From the NCBI RefSeq assembly GCF_000428145.1, contig NZ_ATZJ01000015.1, positions 1 to 64,000 on the forward strand: a stretch of DNA of 64,000 bases, given 5' to 3'. This document shows positions 8,538-16,735 of the stretch, in pieces. The stretch comes from Chitinilyticum litopenaei DSM 21440. GTDB taxonomy: Bacteria; Pseudomonadota; Gammaproteobacteria; Burkholderiales; Chitinibacteraceae. The translations under genes and the position numbers were made by a program. The notes under the pieces are model-generated. The model was not told the DNA's origin. It ran no database searches and was given only the letters and a program-made list of their open reading frames with translations. The stretch's first letter is position 1. Each line of letters starts with the position of its first letter.

Positions 8538-9290
8538 ATGACTGAGCAAGTGCAACTGGAAATCTGTGCCGGATCGGTAACGTCCTGCCTGGCCGCGCAG
8601 GAAGGCGGCGCGCAGCGCGTTGAATTCTGCGACAACCTGCTTGAGGGCGGCACCACGCCCAGCTACGGCCAGATTGCCGTGGCGCGCGACCGGCTGTGGA
8701 TCACCCTCAATGTCATCGTCCGCCCGCGCGGTGGCGATTTTCTCTATAGCGATCTGGAATTCGAGGTGATGGAGCGCGACGTGCTCGCCTGCAAGAAATT
8801 GGGGGTGGACGGCGTGGTGATCGGCATCCTGACCGCCGATGGCGACGTTGACGTGCCGCGTTGCCGGCGGCTGGTCGAACTGGCCGCGCCCATGCAGGTG
8901 ACCTTCCACCGCGCTTTCGATGTGGCGCGCAAGCCGCAGCAGGCGCTGGAGGACATCATCGCCATCGGCTGCAATCGCCTGCTCACCAGCGGCCAGGCCG
9001 CCACCGCGCTGGCAGGCGCGGCGCTGCTGCGCGAACTGCAGCAGCAGGCCGGCGAGCGCCTGGCCGTGATGGCTGGCGCCGGTGTGCGGGCCAGCAACAT
9101 CGCCGAACTTGCGCGCCTGTCCGGTTGCCGCGAATTTCACAGCTCGGCACGCGGCCCGCAAGCCAGCGCCATGCGCTACCACAACCCGGCGGTGCACATG
9201 GGCATCCCGGGTCAGGACGAGTACGCGCTCGTCGAGAGCCGTCCCGAACTGGTGCGCGAACTGCTGGCGGCCTTGCACGCGGCAAACTGA
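8538..9290 (+). CDS. cutC: CutC family protein
   Basis: 250 aa TIM-barrel protein of the CutC family. The N-terminus QLEICAGSVTSCLAAQEGGA corresponds to the family's LEVCxxSxxSAxxAxxGGA motif. GVDGVVIGILTADGDVD, TFHRAFDV and CREFHSSAR are also diagnostic. The family was named for copper homeostasis in E. coli, but its biochemical role is unsettled, so the name should not be read as proven copper binding. The ATG follows GCGGAGAG; the in-frame start 51 bases upstream would sit near the terminator hairpin. Confidence 0.9.
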   Translation: MTEQVQLEICAGSVTSCLAAQEGGAQRVEFCDNLLEGGTTPSYGQIAVARDRLWITLNVIVRPRGGDFLYSDLEFEVMERDVLACKKLGVDGVVIGILTADGDVDVPRCRRLVELAAPMQVTFHRAFDVARKPQQALEDIIAIGCNRLLTSGQAATALAGAALLRELQQQAGERLAVMAGAGVRASNIAELARLSGCREFHSSARGPQASAMRYHNPAVHMGIPGQDEYALVESRPELVRELLAALHAAN

Positions 9291-9336
9291 ACCGCCGCTT
9301 TGGCTGCGTGCCGCTATCTTGCCCTGGCTTTCTGGC

Positions 9337-9385
9337 GGGTATTGCCATGTGGGCTTTCTTTGCAATGGGCTCTGCGCATATACAT
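9337..9385. repeat. D49 dyad element, copy 2 (intergenic)
   Basis: The left arm is perfect GGGTAT. The right arm is ATACAT at the expected position. The inner right arm is GGCTCTGC; the inner left arm (ATGTGGGC) is weak. Confidence 0.55.
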
Positions 9386-9414
9386 GGCATAGTACTTTGT
9401 CCGGGCAAAAAAAG

Positions 9415-9435
9415 CGGGCGCCGTATTGGCGCCCG
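9415..9435. terminator. Hairpin after cutC
   Basis: Stem CGGGCGCC / GGCGCCCG with a 5-base loop, preceded by seven A on the plus strand. The A-tract makes it a better terminator for minus-strand transcripts, although no minus-strand gene is evident. On the plus strand it could equally be a leader hairpin before the micro-ORF and uppP. Confidence 0.5.
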
Positions 9436-9451
9436 TTCAATCAGGGAGGAG

Positions 9452-9517
9452 ATGAGCAAAATGCACGCGGCATTTGCCAGAACGGGAACAGCAAGCTGCC
9501 CCATCTGCACGCTTTGA
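9452..9517 (+). CDS. Possible 21-aa micro-ORF ending in SCPICTL
   Basis: A GGGAGGAG Shine-Dalgarno precedes two in-frame ATGs (9452 and 9461); the second has better spacing. The peptide ends ASCPICTL with a CxxC pair. It sits just after a hairpin and about 140 bases before uppP. It may be a leader peptide, an independent small protein, or chance. Support is only the ribosome-binding site. Confidence 0.25.
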   Translation: MSKMHAAFARTGTASCPICTL

Positions 9518-9622
9518 GTTGGGGGCAAAAGCCAAGTTCCCAAGGGGCTTGTGAATTATTTACGCCGCTCTGGCCCGGGGGGATTTCCCCGGCTTTGCCA
9601 CACCGCCTGGGCCTTGCGTGCG

Positions 9623-9628
9623 TATAAT
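9623..9628 (+). promoter_or_regulatory. Candidate -10 (TATAAT) for uppP
   Basis: TATAAT lies 33 bases before the uppP start. No convincing -35 is seen at 16-18 bases, so support is the hexamer alone. Confidence 0.4.
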
Positions 9629-9660
9629 CGCCGCTTTTGCGTCACGCCTGCGGATCTCGT

Positions 9661-10485
9661 ATGGAAATGCTGCTGCTGTTCAAGGCCCTGATCATGGGCA
9701 TCGTCGAAGGGATTACCGAGTTTCTGCCGATTTCCAGCACCGGCCACCTGATTCTCACCGGTGATCTGCTGGACTTTCTCGACAAGGGCAAGCGCGACGT
9801 TTTCGAGATCTTCATCCAGCTTGGCGCCATGCTCGCCGTCGTCTGGGAATACCGCCGCAAGATTGCCAGCACCCTTTCCGGTGCGCGCGCACCCGGCAGC
9901 GAGCGCAATCTGCTGCTCGCGGTGCTGATTGCCTTCATCCCGGCCGCGCTGCTCGGCAAGCTGTTTTCCGAATCGATCAAGGCGCATCTCTTTCAGCCGG
10001 TGCCGGTGGCGCTGGCCTTCATCATCGGCGGTCTGGTCATCCTCTGGGCCGAGAAACGCCAGCACACCGTCACCGTGCAGACGGTCGACGAGCTGACGCT
10101 GAAGGACGCGCTGAAGATCGGTCTTGCACAATGCCTGGCGCTGATTCCGGGCACCAGCCGTTCCGGCGCCACCATCATCGGTGGCCTGTTTTTCGGCCTG
10201 TCGCGCAAGGCGGCGACCGAGTTCTCCTTCTTCCTCGGCATCCCGACCCTCGGCGCTGCGTCGATTTACAGCCTGATCAAGCACCGTCACCTGCTCGACG
10301 CGGGCGATGTACCGGTATTCGCTGTCGGTTTCGTGGCGTCCTTCCTGTTTGCCATGCTGGCGATCCGCGCGCTGCTGCGCTTCATTTCCACGCATACCTT
10401 CATCGTCTTTGCCTGGTATCGCATCGTGTTCGGCCTGCTGGTGTTGCTGACAGCCTACACCGGGCTCGTCAGCTGGACGGTGTGA
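9661..10485 (+). CDS. uppP: Undecaprenyl-diphosphatase
   Basis: 274 aa polytopic inner-membrane enzyme (BacA/UppP) that dephosphorylates undecaprenyl pyrophosphate to recycle the lipid carrier for peptidoglycan; overproduction gives bacitracin resistance in other species. Both signature motifs are present: GIVEGITEFLPISSTGH near the N-terminus and LIPGTSRSGATIIGG in the middle. About eight hydrophobic segments are visible. Starts at 9661 and 9667 are both possible. A D49 element begins 6 bases after the stop. Confidence 0.95.
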   Translation: MEMLLLFKALIMGIVEGITEFLPISSTGHLILTGDLLDFLDKGKRDVFEIFIQLGAMLAVVWEYRRKIASTLSGARAPGSERNLLLAVLIAFIPAALLGKLFSESIKAHLFQPVPVALAFIIGGLVILWAEKRQHTVTVQTVDELTLKDALKIGLAQCLALIPGTSRSGATIIGGLFFGLSRKAATEFSFFLGIPTLGAASIYSLIKHRHLLDAGDVPVFAVGFVASFLFAMLAIRALLRFISTHTFIVFAWYRIVFGLLVLLTAYTGLVSWTV

Positions 10486-10490
10486 TCGGT

Positions 10491-10539
10491 GGGTATATCG
10501 TGCCAGCCAAATCATGGAAAAGGCTGGCGGTACATACCC
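10491..10539. repeat. D49 dyad element, copy 3 (intergenic)
   Basis: One of the most symmetric copies: GGGTAT...ATACCC with inner arms TGCCAGCC and GGCTGGCG. It directly follows the uppP stop codon and could also act as a terminator hairpin. Confidence 0.8.
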
Positions 10540-10647
10540 TGGGGTATTTTCCGGTGTGCAGCGAATGGGGTGCCGTGATCGCACCGTCGTCGCCCGGCGG
10601 GGCGCGCAAGTTTGCCGCTGCCCGCTTGCCCGCATACACTGCAGAGC

Positions 10648-12336
10648 ATGAGCGCCGTCCGCCCCTATTCCTTCAGCAATCCGCCCTATCTGGATACGGC
10701 GTCCGCCGATCCGGACGACCTGAGCGAGCTGAAGTTTCTGGCCATCGACCCGCTGGCCGACATGCGCACCACGCTGGGCATGACACTGGGCCAGTTCGGC
10801 GTGCGCCAGCTGGATTTCGCCAGTCGCTCCAGTGACGCGCTGGCGCTGGTCAAGCGCAACGACTACGACGTCATCCTCTGCGAATACGATCTGGGCCATG
10901 GCGCCGACGGGCTGTTCCTGTTCGACGAACTGCGCCGCCACGATCTGCTCAAGCCCTCCTGCGCCTTTCTGATCATGACCGGCGAGCGCCGCGCGCAGAA
11001 GGTCATGGGCGCAGCCGAGCTGGTGCCCGACGCCATCGTGCTCAAGCCCTTTACCGGCGAGACGCTGTTTGCACGACTGCAGCGCGCGCTGCGTCGCAAG
11101 CGCCGCTTCCAGCCCATCGACCAGGCCATCCTGCGCCACGATTTCCTGCAGGCGATCAGCCTGTGCAATCACGAGATCAAGCAGGGCGGTGAGGACATGC
11201 TGGAATTCGTGCGCATGAAGACACACCTGATGCTGCGCATTGCCGACTGGGCCGGCGTGCGCGACCTCTGCCGCACGCTGCTCACGCGCCAGGAGCTGCC
11301 CTGGGCCAAGATGGCGCTGGGCAAGGCGCTGTATGAAATGAAGCAGTACGGTGAGGCCGGCCTGCTGTTCCAGAATGTGATCAGCGAGCACGAGCTGGTG
11401 CTGGATGCCTACGACTGGCTGGCGCGCGTCAAGCAGGCCGAGGGTGATCTGGCCGGTGCGCGCGAAGTGCTCAATCGCGCCGTGCAGCGCTCGCCCTTTG
11501 TGGTCGAGCGGCAGCGCGAGCTGGGTGATGTGGCCTGGCGCAGCGGTGACATCACCACCGCCACGGCGGCGCTGAAGGAAACCGTACAGCTGTCGAAATA
11601 CTCCTTCTGGCGCGAGCCCGCCGACCACGGGCGGCTCGCCGAACTGCTGATCCAGCAGGGCGAGGTTGCCGAAGCGCGCAAACTGCTGGCCGAAGCGCGC
11701 AAGAGCTTTCGCCAGCCGGCCGTCAGCGTGATGAGCGAGCTGCTGGAGGCCGACATCCAGGCCCGGCAGGGCGATCAGGGCGCCGCCCAGAAGCGCGTCG
11801 AGATGGCGCTGGCCATGCTGGAACGGCTGGACGAGCCACCCGATCCGGCGCTGGGCATGACCATGGCGCGCACCTGCATGGCACTGGGTCAGGAAGAGCG
11901 CGCCGCCGGGCTGATGACCCGGCTGCTGCAGAACCACCACGACAATCCCGCGCTGGCCGGGCAGGTGCGCGCGCTGTATGCCGCCGCCGGCAAGGAAGGG
12001 CAGGGCGCGGCGCTGATCGACGCCGTCACCGCCGATATCGTCCAGCTCAACAACGAGGCGGTGCAGCTGGCGCAGGCCGGCGACCTGGCCGCCGCCGCCG
12101 AGATCTTCCTCAAGGCCGTCGCCGACATGCCGGCCAATCTGCAGGTGCTGTTCAACGCCGTGAATGCGCTGCTGGCCTACGTGAACCGCCATGGCTGGCA
12201 TGCCAGCTACATGGAGCGCGCCGAAGCCTTGCTGGCGCGCATCCAGAGCCTGGCGCCCACCCACGGGCGCGGCCTGCAGCTTGCCGAAATCTATCGCAAG
12301 ACCCGCCGCAAATTCGGCGCCAGCCAGACCGGCTGA
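10648..12336 (+). CDS. TPR response regulator with Glu at the phospho-acceptor position
   Basis: 562 aa: an N-terminal receiver domain (about residues 28-145), then a long TPR region. The receiver keeps Thr111 (IMTGE) and Lys133 (VLKPF) and Asp34 of the acidic pocket. The residue after beta-3, normally the phosphorylated Asp, is Glu79 (DVILCEYDLG). TPR units such as ALGKALYEMKQYGEAGLLFQ fill the rest. No DNA-binding output domain is seen, so protein-protein signalling is likely. The start MSAVRPYSF was chosen because the upstream ATG adds an unrelated leader. No kinase gene is adjacent. Confidence 0.85.
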   Translation: MSAVRPYSFSNPPYLDTASADPDDLSELKFLAIDPLADMRTTLGMTLGQFGVRQLDFASRSSDALALVKRNDYDVILCEYDLGHGADGLFLFDELRRHDLLKPSCAFLIMTGERRAQKVMGAAELVPDAIVLKPFTGETLFARLQRALRRKRRFQPIDQAILRHDFLQAISLCNHEIKQGGEDMLEFVRMKTHLMLRIADWAGVRDLCRTLLTRQELPWAKMALGKALYEMKQYGEAGLLFQNVISEHELVLDAYDWLARVKQAEGDLAGAREVLNRAVQRSPFVVERQRELGDVAWRSGDITTATAALKETVQLSKYSFWREPADHGRLAELLIQQGEVAEARKLLAEARKSFRQPAVSVMSELLEADIQARQGDQGAAQKRVEMALAMLERLDEPPDPALGMTMARTCMALGQEERAAGLMTRLLQNHHDNPALAGQVRALYAAAGKEGQGAALIDAVTADIVQLNNEAVQLAQAGDLAAAAEIFLKAVADMPANLQVLFNAVNALLAYVNRHGWHASYMERAEALLARIQSLAPTHGRGLQLAEIYRKTRRKFGASQTG

Positions 12337-12428
12337 GTCCCGCGCCGCTGCCTTGCTCTGGCGCCGCATCCCGCTGCGGCCGCCCGGGCGGTGATGGCAA
12401 GGCTGGGGCCATTCCTGCCGACAGCATT

Positions 12429-12477
12429 GGGTATTGCCCTGTATGCATTTATGGCAATGGGCTGCAGTCAAATACCT
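12429..12477. repeat. D49 dyad element, copy 4 (intergenic)
   Basis: GGGTAT...ATACCT with inner arms CTGTATGC and GGCTGCAG, between the convergent response regulator and DUF3291 genes. Nothing else is seen in 12337-12536. Confidence 0.7.
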
Positions 12478-12536
12478 CTGCTTGTAGGTGCCCTGTCTGT
12501 GTCCTGCTGCGCACCTGCTCCGGTCGCGGCGGCCGC

Positions 12537-13040
12537 TCAGGCCGGCACGCGTTCCGGACTGGGCCAGGGGCGGGCGAAGGTGAAAGCGGCACGGCCGGGG
12601 CCGGATTGCTGCAGGCGCGCCAGCGCGGCCTCGCCTTCGGCCAGCGTCGGCCGGTGTCCGGCGGGCACCCACCACAGCGCCAGCGCCGGGCCCTCGCTTC
12701 TGGCGAACCAGTCGCGGCGCTGTTTCAGGCTGGCCAGATGCGGGCCGCTGTAGACATAAGCCTGCAGGCTTTCCAGCGACGCCCAGACCGACATGTTGAC
12801 CAGCCGCAGCGGGTCGGTGCCGGTCTGGATGTTCGTGGCATTGCCGCTGTCATCCTGCAGGCGCCAGATGAAGCCGGGGCTGGCTTCGGCCAGTGCGTTC
12901 AGCGCGTCGAGCTGGCTGGTGAAGCCGGCCATGCGCGGGTCGTCCAGCGGCGCGATGGCGTGGCCGATATTGATCTGGGCCAGTTGCCAGTGCGCATCGG
13001 CAAGGCTGGCGGTGGCGGGAAAAAAGGGAGAATTAGCCAT
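12537..13040 (-). CDS. DUF3291 domain-containing protein
   Basis: 167 aa. The segment LAQINIGHAIAPLDDPRMAGF followed by SPGFIWRLQDDSGNATN is the hallmark of DUF3291, a ferredoxin-like fold family related to antibiotic-biosynthesis monooxygenases. No function is established. The start MANSPFFPATASL was chosen because the longer frame runs through the DUF2917 gene. Its start overlaps the end of the DUF2917 gene by 8 bases, so the two are translationally coupled. Confidence 0.85.
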   Translation of the reverse strand: MANSPFFPATASLADAHWQLAQINIGHAIAPLDDPRMAGFTSQLDALNALAEASPGFIWRLQDDSGNATNIQTGTDPLRLVNMSVWASLESLQAYVYSGPHLASLKQRRDWFARSEGPALALWWVPAGHRPTLAEGEAALARLQQSGPGRAAFTFARPWPSPERVPA

Positions 13041-13287
13041 GACGGGTGTGAATCCGGGGTTGAATGGCGAGCTGGCGGCCGCTGAAACGGAGTTGCGCTT
13101 GTCCTTCCAGCAGCAGCCGGCCGCGCGGCAGCTGCCGGCGCTCGCCGGCCTGCAGCACGATGTCTTCGCGCAGCGTGCTGCTCGATAGCCAGAGGCTGCC
13201 GCTTTCGCAGAGCAGTTCGGCAGGTGCGGTGAGCTCGGCGACCAGCAGTTCGCTGCGGGCCAGGGCAAGGCGCAGATAGGTCAACAT
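13033..13287 (-). CDS. DUF2917 domain-containing protein
   Basis: 84 aa small beta-rich protein. The pattern GSLWLSSSTLREDIVLQAGERRQLPRG fits DUF2917, in which a short segment resembling a cupin strand pair is repeated. Function unknown. It is first gene of a two-gene operon with DUF3291 and is divergent from a LysR gene 92 bases away, the likely regulator. Confidence 0.75.
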   Translation of the reverse strand: MLTYLRLALARSELLVAELTAPAELLCESGSLWLSSSTLREDIVLQAGERRQLPRGRLLLEGQAQLRFSGRQLAIQPRIHTRHG

Positions 13288-13379
13288 GGCTCTACTCCGT
13301 TGTCATTGAAAGCCACTATATCCGCATTTTTTCACCACTTCGCTGACATGTTTTCAGTATTCATGTTAGTTTTGCTCAC

Positions 13380-14297
13380 ATGAATGCCCTCCCGCCCCTT
13401 CCCGCCCTGCGCGCCTTCGAAGCCGTCAGCCGTCTTGGCAGTGTCGTCAAGGCGGCCGAGGCGCTGTCGGTGACGCACAGTGCAATCAGTCACCAGATCC
13501 ATGCCCTGGAGGATTTCCTGGGCCTGCCGCTGTTCGAGCGGCAGGGGCGGCGGCTGGTGCCCACCGAGGATGGCCGGCAGTACGCGATGAAAATCCGCAT
13601 GGCGCTGGGCGACATGAGCGAGGCCACGCGCGCGCTGCGTGCCTTGCCGCGCCCGAACGAGCTGCGCATCACCACGCTGCCGTCCTTCGGTGTGCACTGG
13701 CTGATGGCGCGCCTGCCGGATTTCCAGGCCTGCTATCCGCAATACCGGGTGGACATCCGCGCCGGCATCGGTTTCGATGACCTGCACAATGGCCAGCTGG
13801 ATCTGGCACTGCGCATGGGCACCGGCGAGTGGGACGGGCTGAAGGCGACGCCGCTGCTGCATGACTGGCTGGTGCTGGTGGGGCGGCCCGATCTGCCCGA
13901 CTTTCCCGCTACGCCGGAGCAGCTGCCCGGGGCTCGCCTGATCGGCACCATGGAAAAATGGAGCAGCTGGACTTACGCGGCCGGGCTGGGCGACTGGCAG
14001 CCGAACTTCCGCCTGTTTTGCAACGACAACAATCTGGTGCAGGAGGCCGTGCTGCGCGGGCAGGGGCTGGCGCTGTTGCGGCTGTCGCTGGTGATCGACG
14101 ATTTGCTCACTGGGCGGCTGGCGCTGGCCTGCGGGCTGGTGGTGCCGCACCCGCTCAGCTACTGGCTGGTCTGGGCGCCGCGCATGGACAACAGCCTGAA
14201 GCTGCACCATTTTCGCGACTGGCTGCTGGAGTCCGCCGCCAGCAGCGAGGCGATGATGCAGGCCTACGCTGCGGCGCAGCCGGGCCGACAGTCCTGA
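13380..14297 (+). CDS. LysR-family regulator, GcvA-like
   Basis: 305 aa. The N-terminal winged helix starts LPPLPALRAFEAVSRLGSVVKAAEAL followed by VTHSAISHQIHALEDFLG, the GcvA subgroup form. The effector domain follows (LRITTLPSFGVHWLMARLPDF). It is divergent from the DUF2917-DUF3291 pair; LysR proteins commonly control a divergent neighbour, so that pair is the first target to consider. The spacer contains ACATG ... CATGT (13344-13366 region), a possible weak operator. Confidence 0.9.
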   Translation: MNALPPLPALRAFEAVSRLGSVVKAAEALSVTHSAISHQIHALEDFLGLPLFERQGRRLVPTEDGRQYAMKIRMALGDMSEATRALRALPRPNELRITTLPSFGVHWLMARLPDFQACYPQYRVDIRAGIGFDDLHNGQLDLALRMGTGEWDGLKATPLLHDWLVLVGRPDLPDFPATPEQLPGARLIGTMEKWSSWTYAAGLGDWQPNFRLFCNDNNLVQEAVLRGQGLALLRLSLVIDDLLTGRLALACGLVVPHPLSYWLVWAPRMDNSLKLHHFRDWLLESAASSEAMMQAYAAAQPGRQS

Positions 14298-14330
14298 GCC
14301 GTCGCACGGCCATCCGGTGCGGCCGCGATG

Positions 14331-15575
14331 TCAGGGCCGGTAGGGCGCGGCCGGCAGCGCCGGCGCCTTGCCGGTAAGCAGGTCGGCGAGCAGCTGGCCC
14401 GAGCCGCAGGCCATCGTCCAGCCCAGCGTGCCGTGGCCGGTGTTGAGCCACAGGCCGGCGATGGTGGTGGCGCCGATCAGCGGAATGCCGTTGGGCGTCA
14501 TCGGGCGAAGTCCGGTCCAGGCCTCGGCGCGCGTGCTGTCGGCGGCGTCGGGAAACAGTTCGTCCACCACCTTGTAGAGCGTGGCCAGCCGCTGCGGGTC
14601 GAGGCGCCGGTCCCAGCCGGCCACCTCGGCCATGCCGCCGACCCGCAGCCGCGTGTCAAAGCGGGTCAGCGCGATCTTGTAGCTTTCATCCATCACCGTC
14701 GAGCGCGGCGCGCGCTCCGCAGCGTGCAGCGGCAGCGTCAGCGAATAGCCCTTCACTGGGCACACCGGCAGATCGATGCCCAGAGTCTCCAGCAGGGGGC
14801 GGCTGGCGCAGCCGGCGGCGACCACCAGGGCATCGCAGGCGAGGTCTTCATGGGTATCAAGCTGTACCCCTCGTACTTGCTTGGCTGGAGTGTGGATATG
14901 GCTGATGGTATGTCCAAGCCGCAGGCGCACGCCGGCCGCTTGTGCCTGTGCTGCCAGTTGCTGGACAAACAGCCGGCAGTCACCGGTTTCGTCGCCGGGC
15001 AGGTGCAGCGCCCCTGCTAGCGGCACGCGTGCGCCAGCCAGCGCCGGCTCGCATTCCAGAATGCCCGGCATATCGAGCAGGCGGTGCGCAATGCCCAGTT
15101 CGGCCAGGATGGCCGCATCGCGGCGGGCCGCGGCGAGCTGCTCGCGCTTGCGAAATACCTGCAGCGTGCCCAGCTGGCGGCCTTCGTAGGCCAGCGGCAG
15201 CGCGGCGCGCAGCGCCCCGAGGCAGGCCAGGCTGTATTCGGCGAGCGCCAGCATGGGCTTGCGGTTGCCACGATAGGCGCTTTCGGTGCAATTGGCCCAC
15301 AGCTGCGCCAGCCAGCGCAACTGAAAGGCGCTGCCGTCGGGCCGCACGCGCAGGGGGCCGTCCGGGCTCAGCAGCCACTTCAGCGCCTTTTTCGGCACGC
15401 CGGGCGCGGCCCACGGCGCGGCATAGCCGGCGGAGAGCTGGCCGGCGTTGGCAAAGCTGGTTTCCAGCGCAACTTCGGGATGGCTGTCGATGACGGTGAC
15501 CTCGCAGCCGGCCGCGCGCAGATACCAGGCGCTGCTGATGCCGATCACCCCGGCGCCGATGACGATCACATGCAT
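14331..15575 (-). CDS. dadA: D-amino acid dehydrogenase, FAD-dependent
   Basis: 414 aa membrane-associated flavoenzyme that deaminates D-amino acids (D-alanine in the classic case) and passes electrons to the respiratory chain. The FAD motif VIVIGAGVIGISSAWYL is at the N-terminus; ANAGQLSAGYAAPWAAPG, WTGLRPMTPNGIPLIG and LNTGHGTLGWTMACGSG are diagnostic. The ATG at 15575 gives MHVIVIGAG; six upstream residues are possible. No alr/dadX gene is adjacent. Confidence 0.9.
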   Translation of the reverse strand: MHVIVIGAGVIGISSAWYLRAAGCEVTVIDSHPEVALETSFANAGQLSAGYAAPWAAPGVPKKALKWLLSPDGPLRVRPDGSAFQLRWLAQLWANCTESAYRGNRKPMLALAEYSLACLGALRAALPLAYEGRQLGTLQVFRKREQLAAARRDAAILAELGIAHRLLDMPGILECEPALAGARVPLAGALHLPGDETGDCRLFVQQLAAQAQAAGVRLRLGHTISHIHTPAKQVRGVQLDTHEDLACDALVVAAGCASRPLLETLGIDLPVCPVKGYSLTLPLHAAERAPRSTVMDESYKIALTRFDTRLRVGGMAEVAGWDRRLDPQRLATLYKVVDELFPDAADSTRAEAWTGLRPMTPNGIPLIGATTIAGLWLNTGHGTLGWTMACGSGQLLADLLTGKAPALPAAPYRP

Positions 15576-15720
15576 GGCAAGACTCCCCGGCAAGATGGAT
15601 GCACTGCGACTGGACTGCCCTGCGGGCGTGACGATCCGCTTTCAATTTAGCCCGCCCGGGCGCTGTTGCGATTCAAGTATTGCCTATCCATGCCGAAAGC
15701 AGGGAGGGGAGGGACGTGTC

Positions 15721-16086
15721 ATGAATCACGACATCAGCTGGCCGGTGGCCGGCAGCGGTTATTACAGCATTGCCGAATACAACGCCCGCATCGTCAGCGC
15801 CCAGGCCTGTCGGGCCGGCATTGCGGCCTTCTGGCAAAAGGCTGCCGAAGCGCCCACCCGCGAAGACTGGGAGCGCCATGCCGCCGCGGCGCGCGACATG
15901 GAAGTGTTTGCCCCCAGGGTAGAGGCGCAGGCACGCAAGCTGGCGCAGGCGCTGGGCATTCCCGACGCCGAGTTCGGCCGCATCCTCACGCTGGACGAAT
16001 GCCGCCAGCTGCAGGCCGGCCGCCGTGCTGCCGCCAGCTGCAGGCCGGCCGCCGTGCTGCCGCCAGCGTCTGAAGGGGCGGACTGA
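15721..16086 (+). CDS. Small hypothetical protein with a repeat-altered C-terminus
   Basis: 121 aa, no recognised family. The start has a purine-rich GGGAGGGGAGGG upstream. The sequence MNHDISWPVAGSGYYSI, then helical (RIVSAQACRAGIAAFWQKAA), suggests a soluble protein. The last ~25 residues are encoded by two copies of a 29-bp direct repeat (16001-16058). Since 29 is not a multiple of three, the second copy is read in another frame, giving the tail CRPAAVLPPASEGAD. One copy would end in ...RRAAASV and stop 29 bases sooner. Confidence 0.6.
   Translation: MNHDISWPVAGSGYYSIAEYNARIVSAQACRAGIAAFWQKAAEAPTREDWERHAAAARDMEVFAPRVEAQARKLAQALGIPDAEFGRILTLDECRQLQAGRRAAASCRPAAVLPPASEGAD
16001..16067 (+). 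repeat. 29-bp tandem duplication inside a coding region
   Basis: Two identical 29-bp units (16001-16029 and 16030-16058) starting GCCGCCAGCTGCAGG, followed by a 9-base partial third. The identity suggests a recent event. Confidence 0.95.
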
Positions 16087-16149
16087 AGTCGCAAGCCCCC
16101 TTGCCGGCGCGGCTATACTGGAAGCCAACTCCGTTTTCGCGAGGCCGCC

Positions 16150-16704
16150 ATGGCTCTGACTCCTTCCACAATGCCGCCGCTGGGCATGCCCCTGCCGGAT
16201 GCCACGCTGGCCGATGGCAACGGCTCGCCCTTTACGCTCTCGGCGCTGGCCGGCCAGCATGGCCTGCTGGTGGCCTTCATCTGCAATCACTGCCCCTACG
16301 TGAAGCACCTCAATCCGGTATTGGCCCCGCTGGGCGCCATCCTGGCCGAAGAGGATGTGGGGATGGTGGCAATCTCGAGCAATGATCCGGAAAACTACCC
16401 CGACGATGCGCCCGAGGCGATGGTGCGGCATGCCGAGGCCTGCGGCTACACCTTCCCCTATCTGTTCGACGCCACGCAGGAAGTGGCGCGCGCTTTTCAT
16501 GCCGCGTGCACGCCGGATTTCTTTCTCTTCGACAGCGAACTGAAGCTGTTTTATCGCGGGCAATTCGACGCCAGCCGCCCGAACCAGGGCCAGCCTGATG
16601 GCGCTGAGCTGCTCGCCGCCGTGGCCGCCCTGGTTGCTGGCGAAAAGCCGCCGCTGCACCAGCAGCCCAGCGTCGGCTGCAATATCAAGTGGCGGCAGGA
16701 CTGA
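16150..16704 (+). CDS. Thioredoxin-fold redoxin (AhpC/TSA-like)
   Basis: 184 aa. PLPDATLADGNGSPFTLSALAG is the start of the peroxiredoxin-like fold and FICNHCPYVKH carries the CxxC redox pair. ISSNDPENYPDDAPEAMVRHAE and ACTPDFFLFD are conserved in this family of cytosolic thioredoxin-like proteins. No signal peptide. The likely role is thiol-disulfide exchange or peroxide reduction; the substrate is unknown. It converges with the Gly-rich gene downstream. Confidence 0.85.
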   Translation: MALTPSTMPPLGMPLPDATLADGNGSPFTLSALAGQHGLLVAFICNHCPYVKHLNPVLAPLGAILAEEDVGMVAISSNDPENYPDDAPEAMVRHAEACGYTFPYLFDATQEVARAFHAACTPDFFLFDSELKLFYRGQFDASRPNQGQPDGAELLAAVAALVAGEKPPLHQQPSVGCNIKWRQD

Positions 16705-16735
16705 CGCTGCCGCCCGGCGGCCAGTCCCGGAGGGC

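Larger units (their letters stand above)
9291..9660. other. Intergenic region between cutC and uppP
   Basis: 370 bases with no conventional gene. It holds a D49 element (9337), a hairpin (9415-9435), a possible micro-ORF (9452) and a TATAAT hexamer at 9623 that is the best -10 candidate for uppP; no -35 at good spacing is evident. Confidence 0.6.

Noticed and set aside
9556..12675. A 1039-codon open frame on the minus strand opposite uppP and the response regulator
   Set aside because: It is a shadow of two well-supported plus-strand genes in GC-rich DNA and shows no recognisable domain.
14852..14900. D49-like sequence inside dadA
   Set aside because: The left arm GGGTAT and CTG are present but the right arm (GATATG) does not match; too weak to list as a copy.
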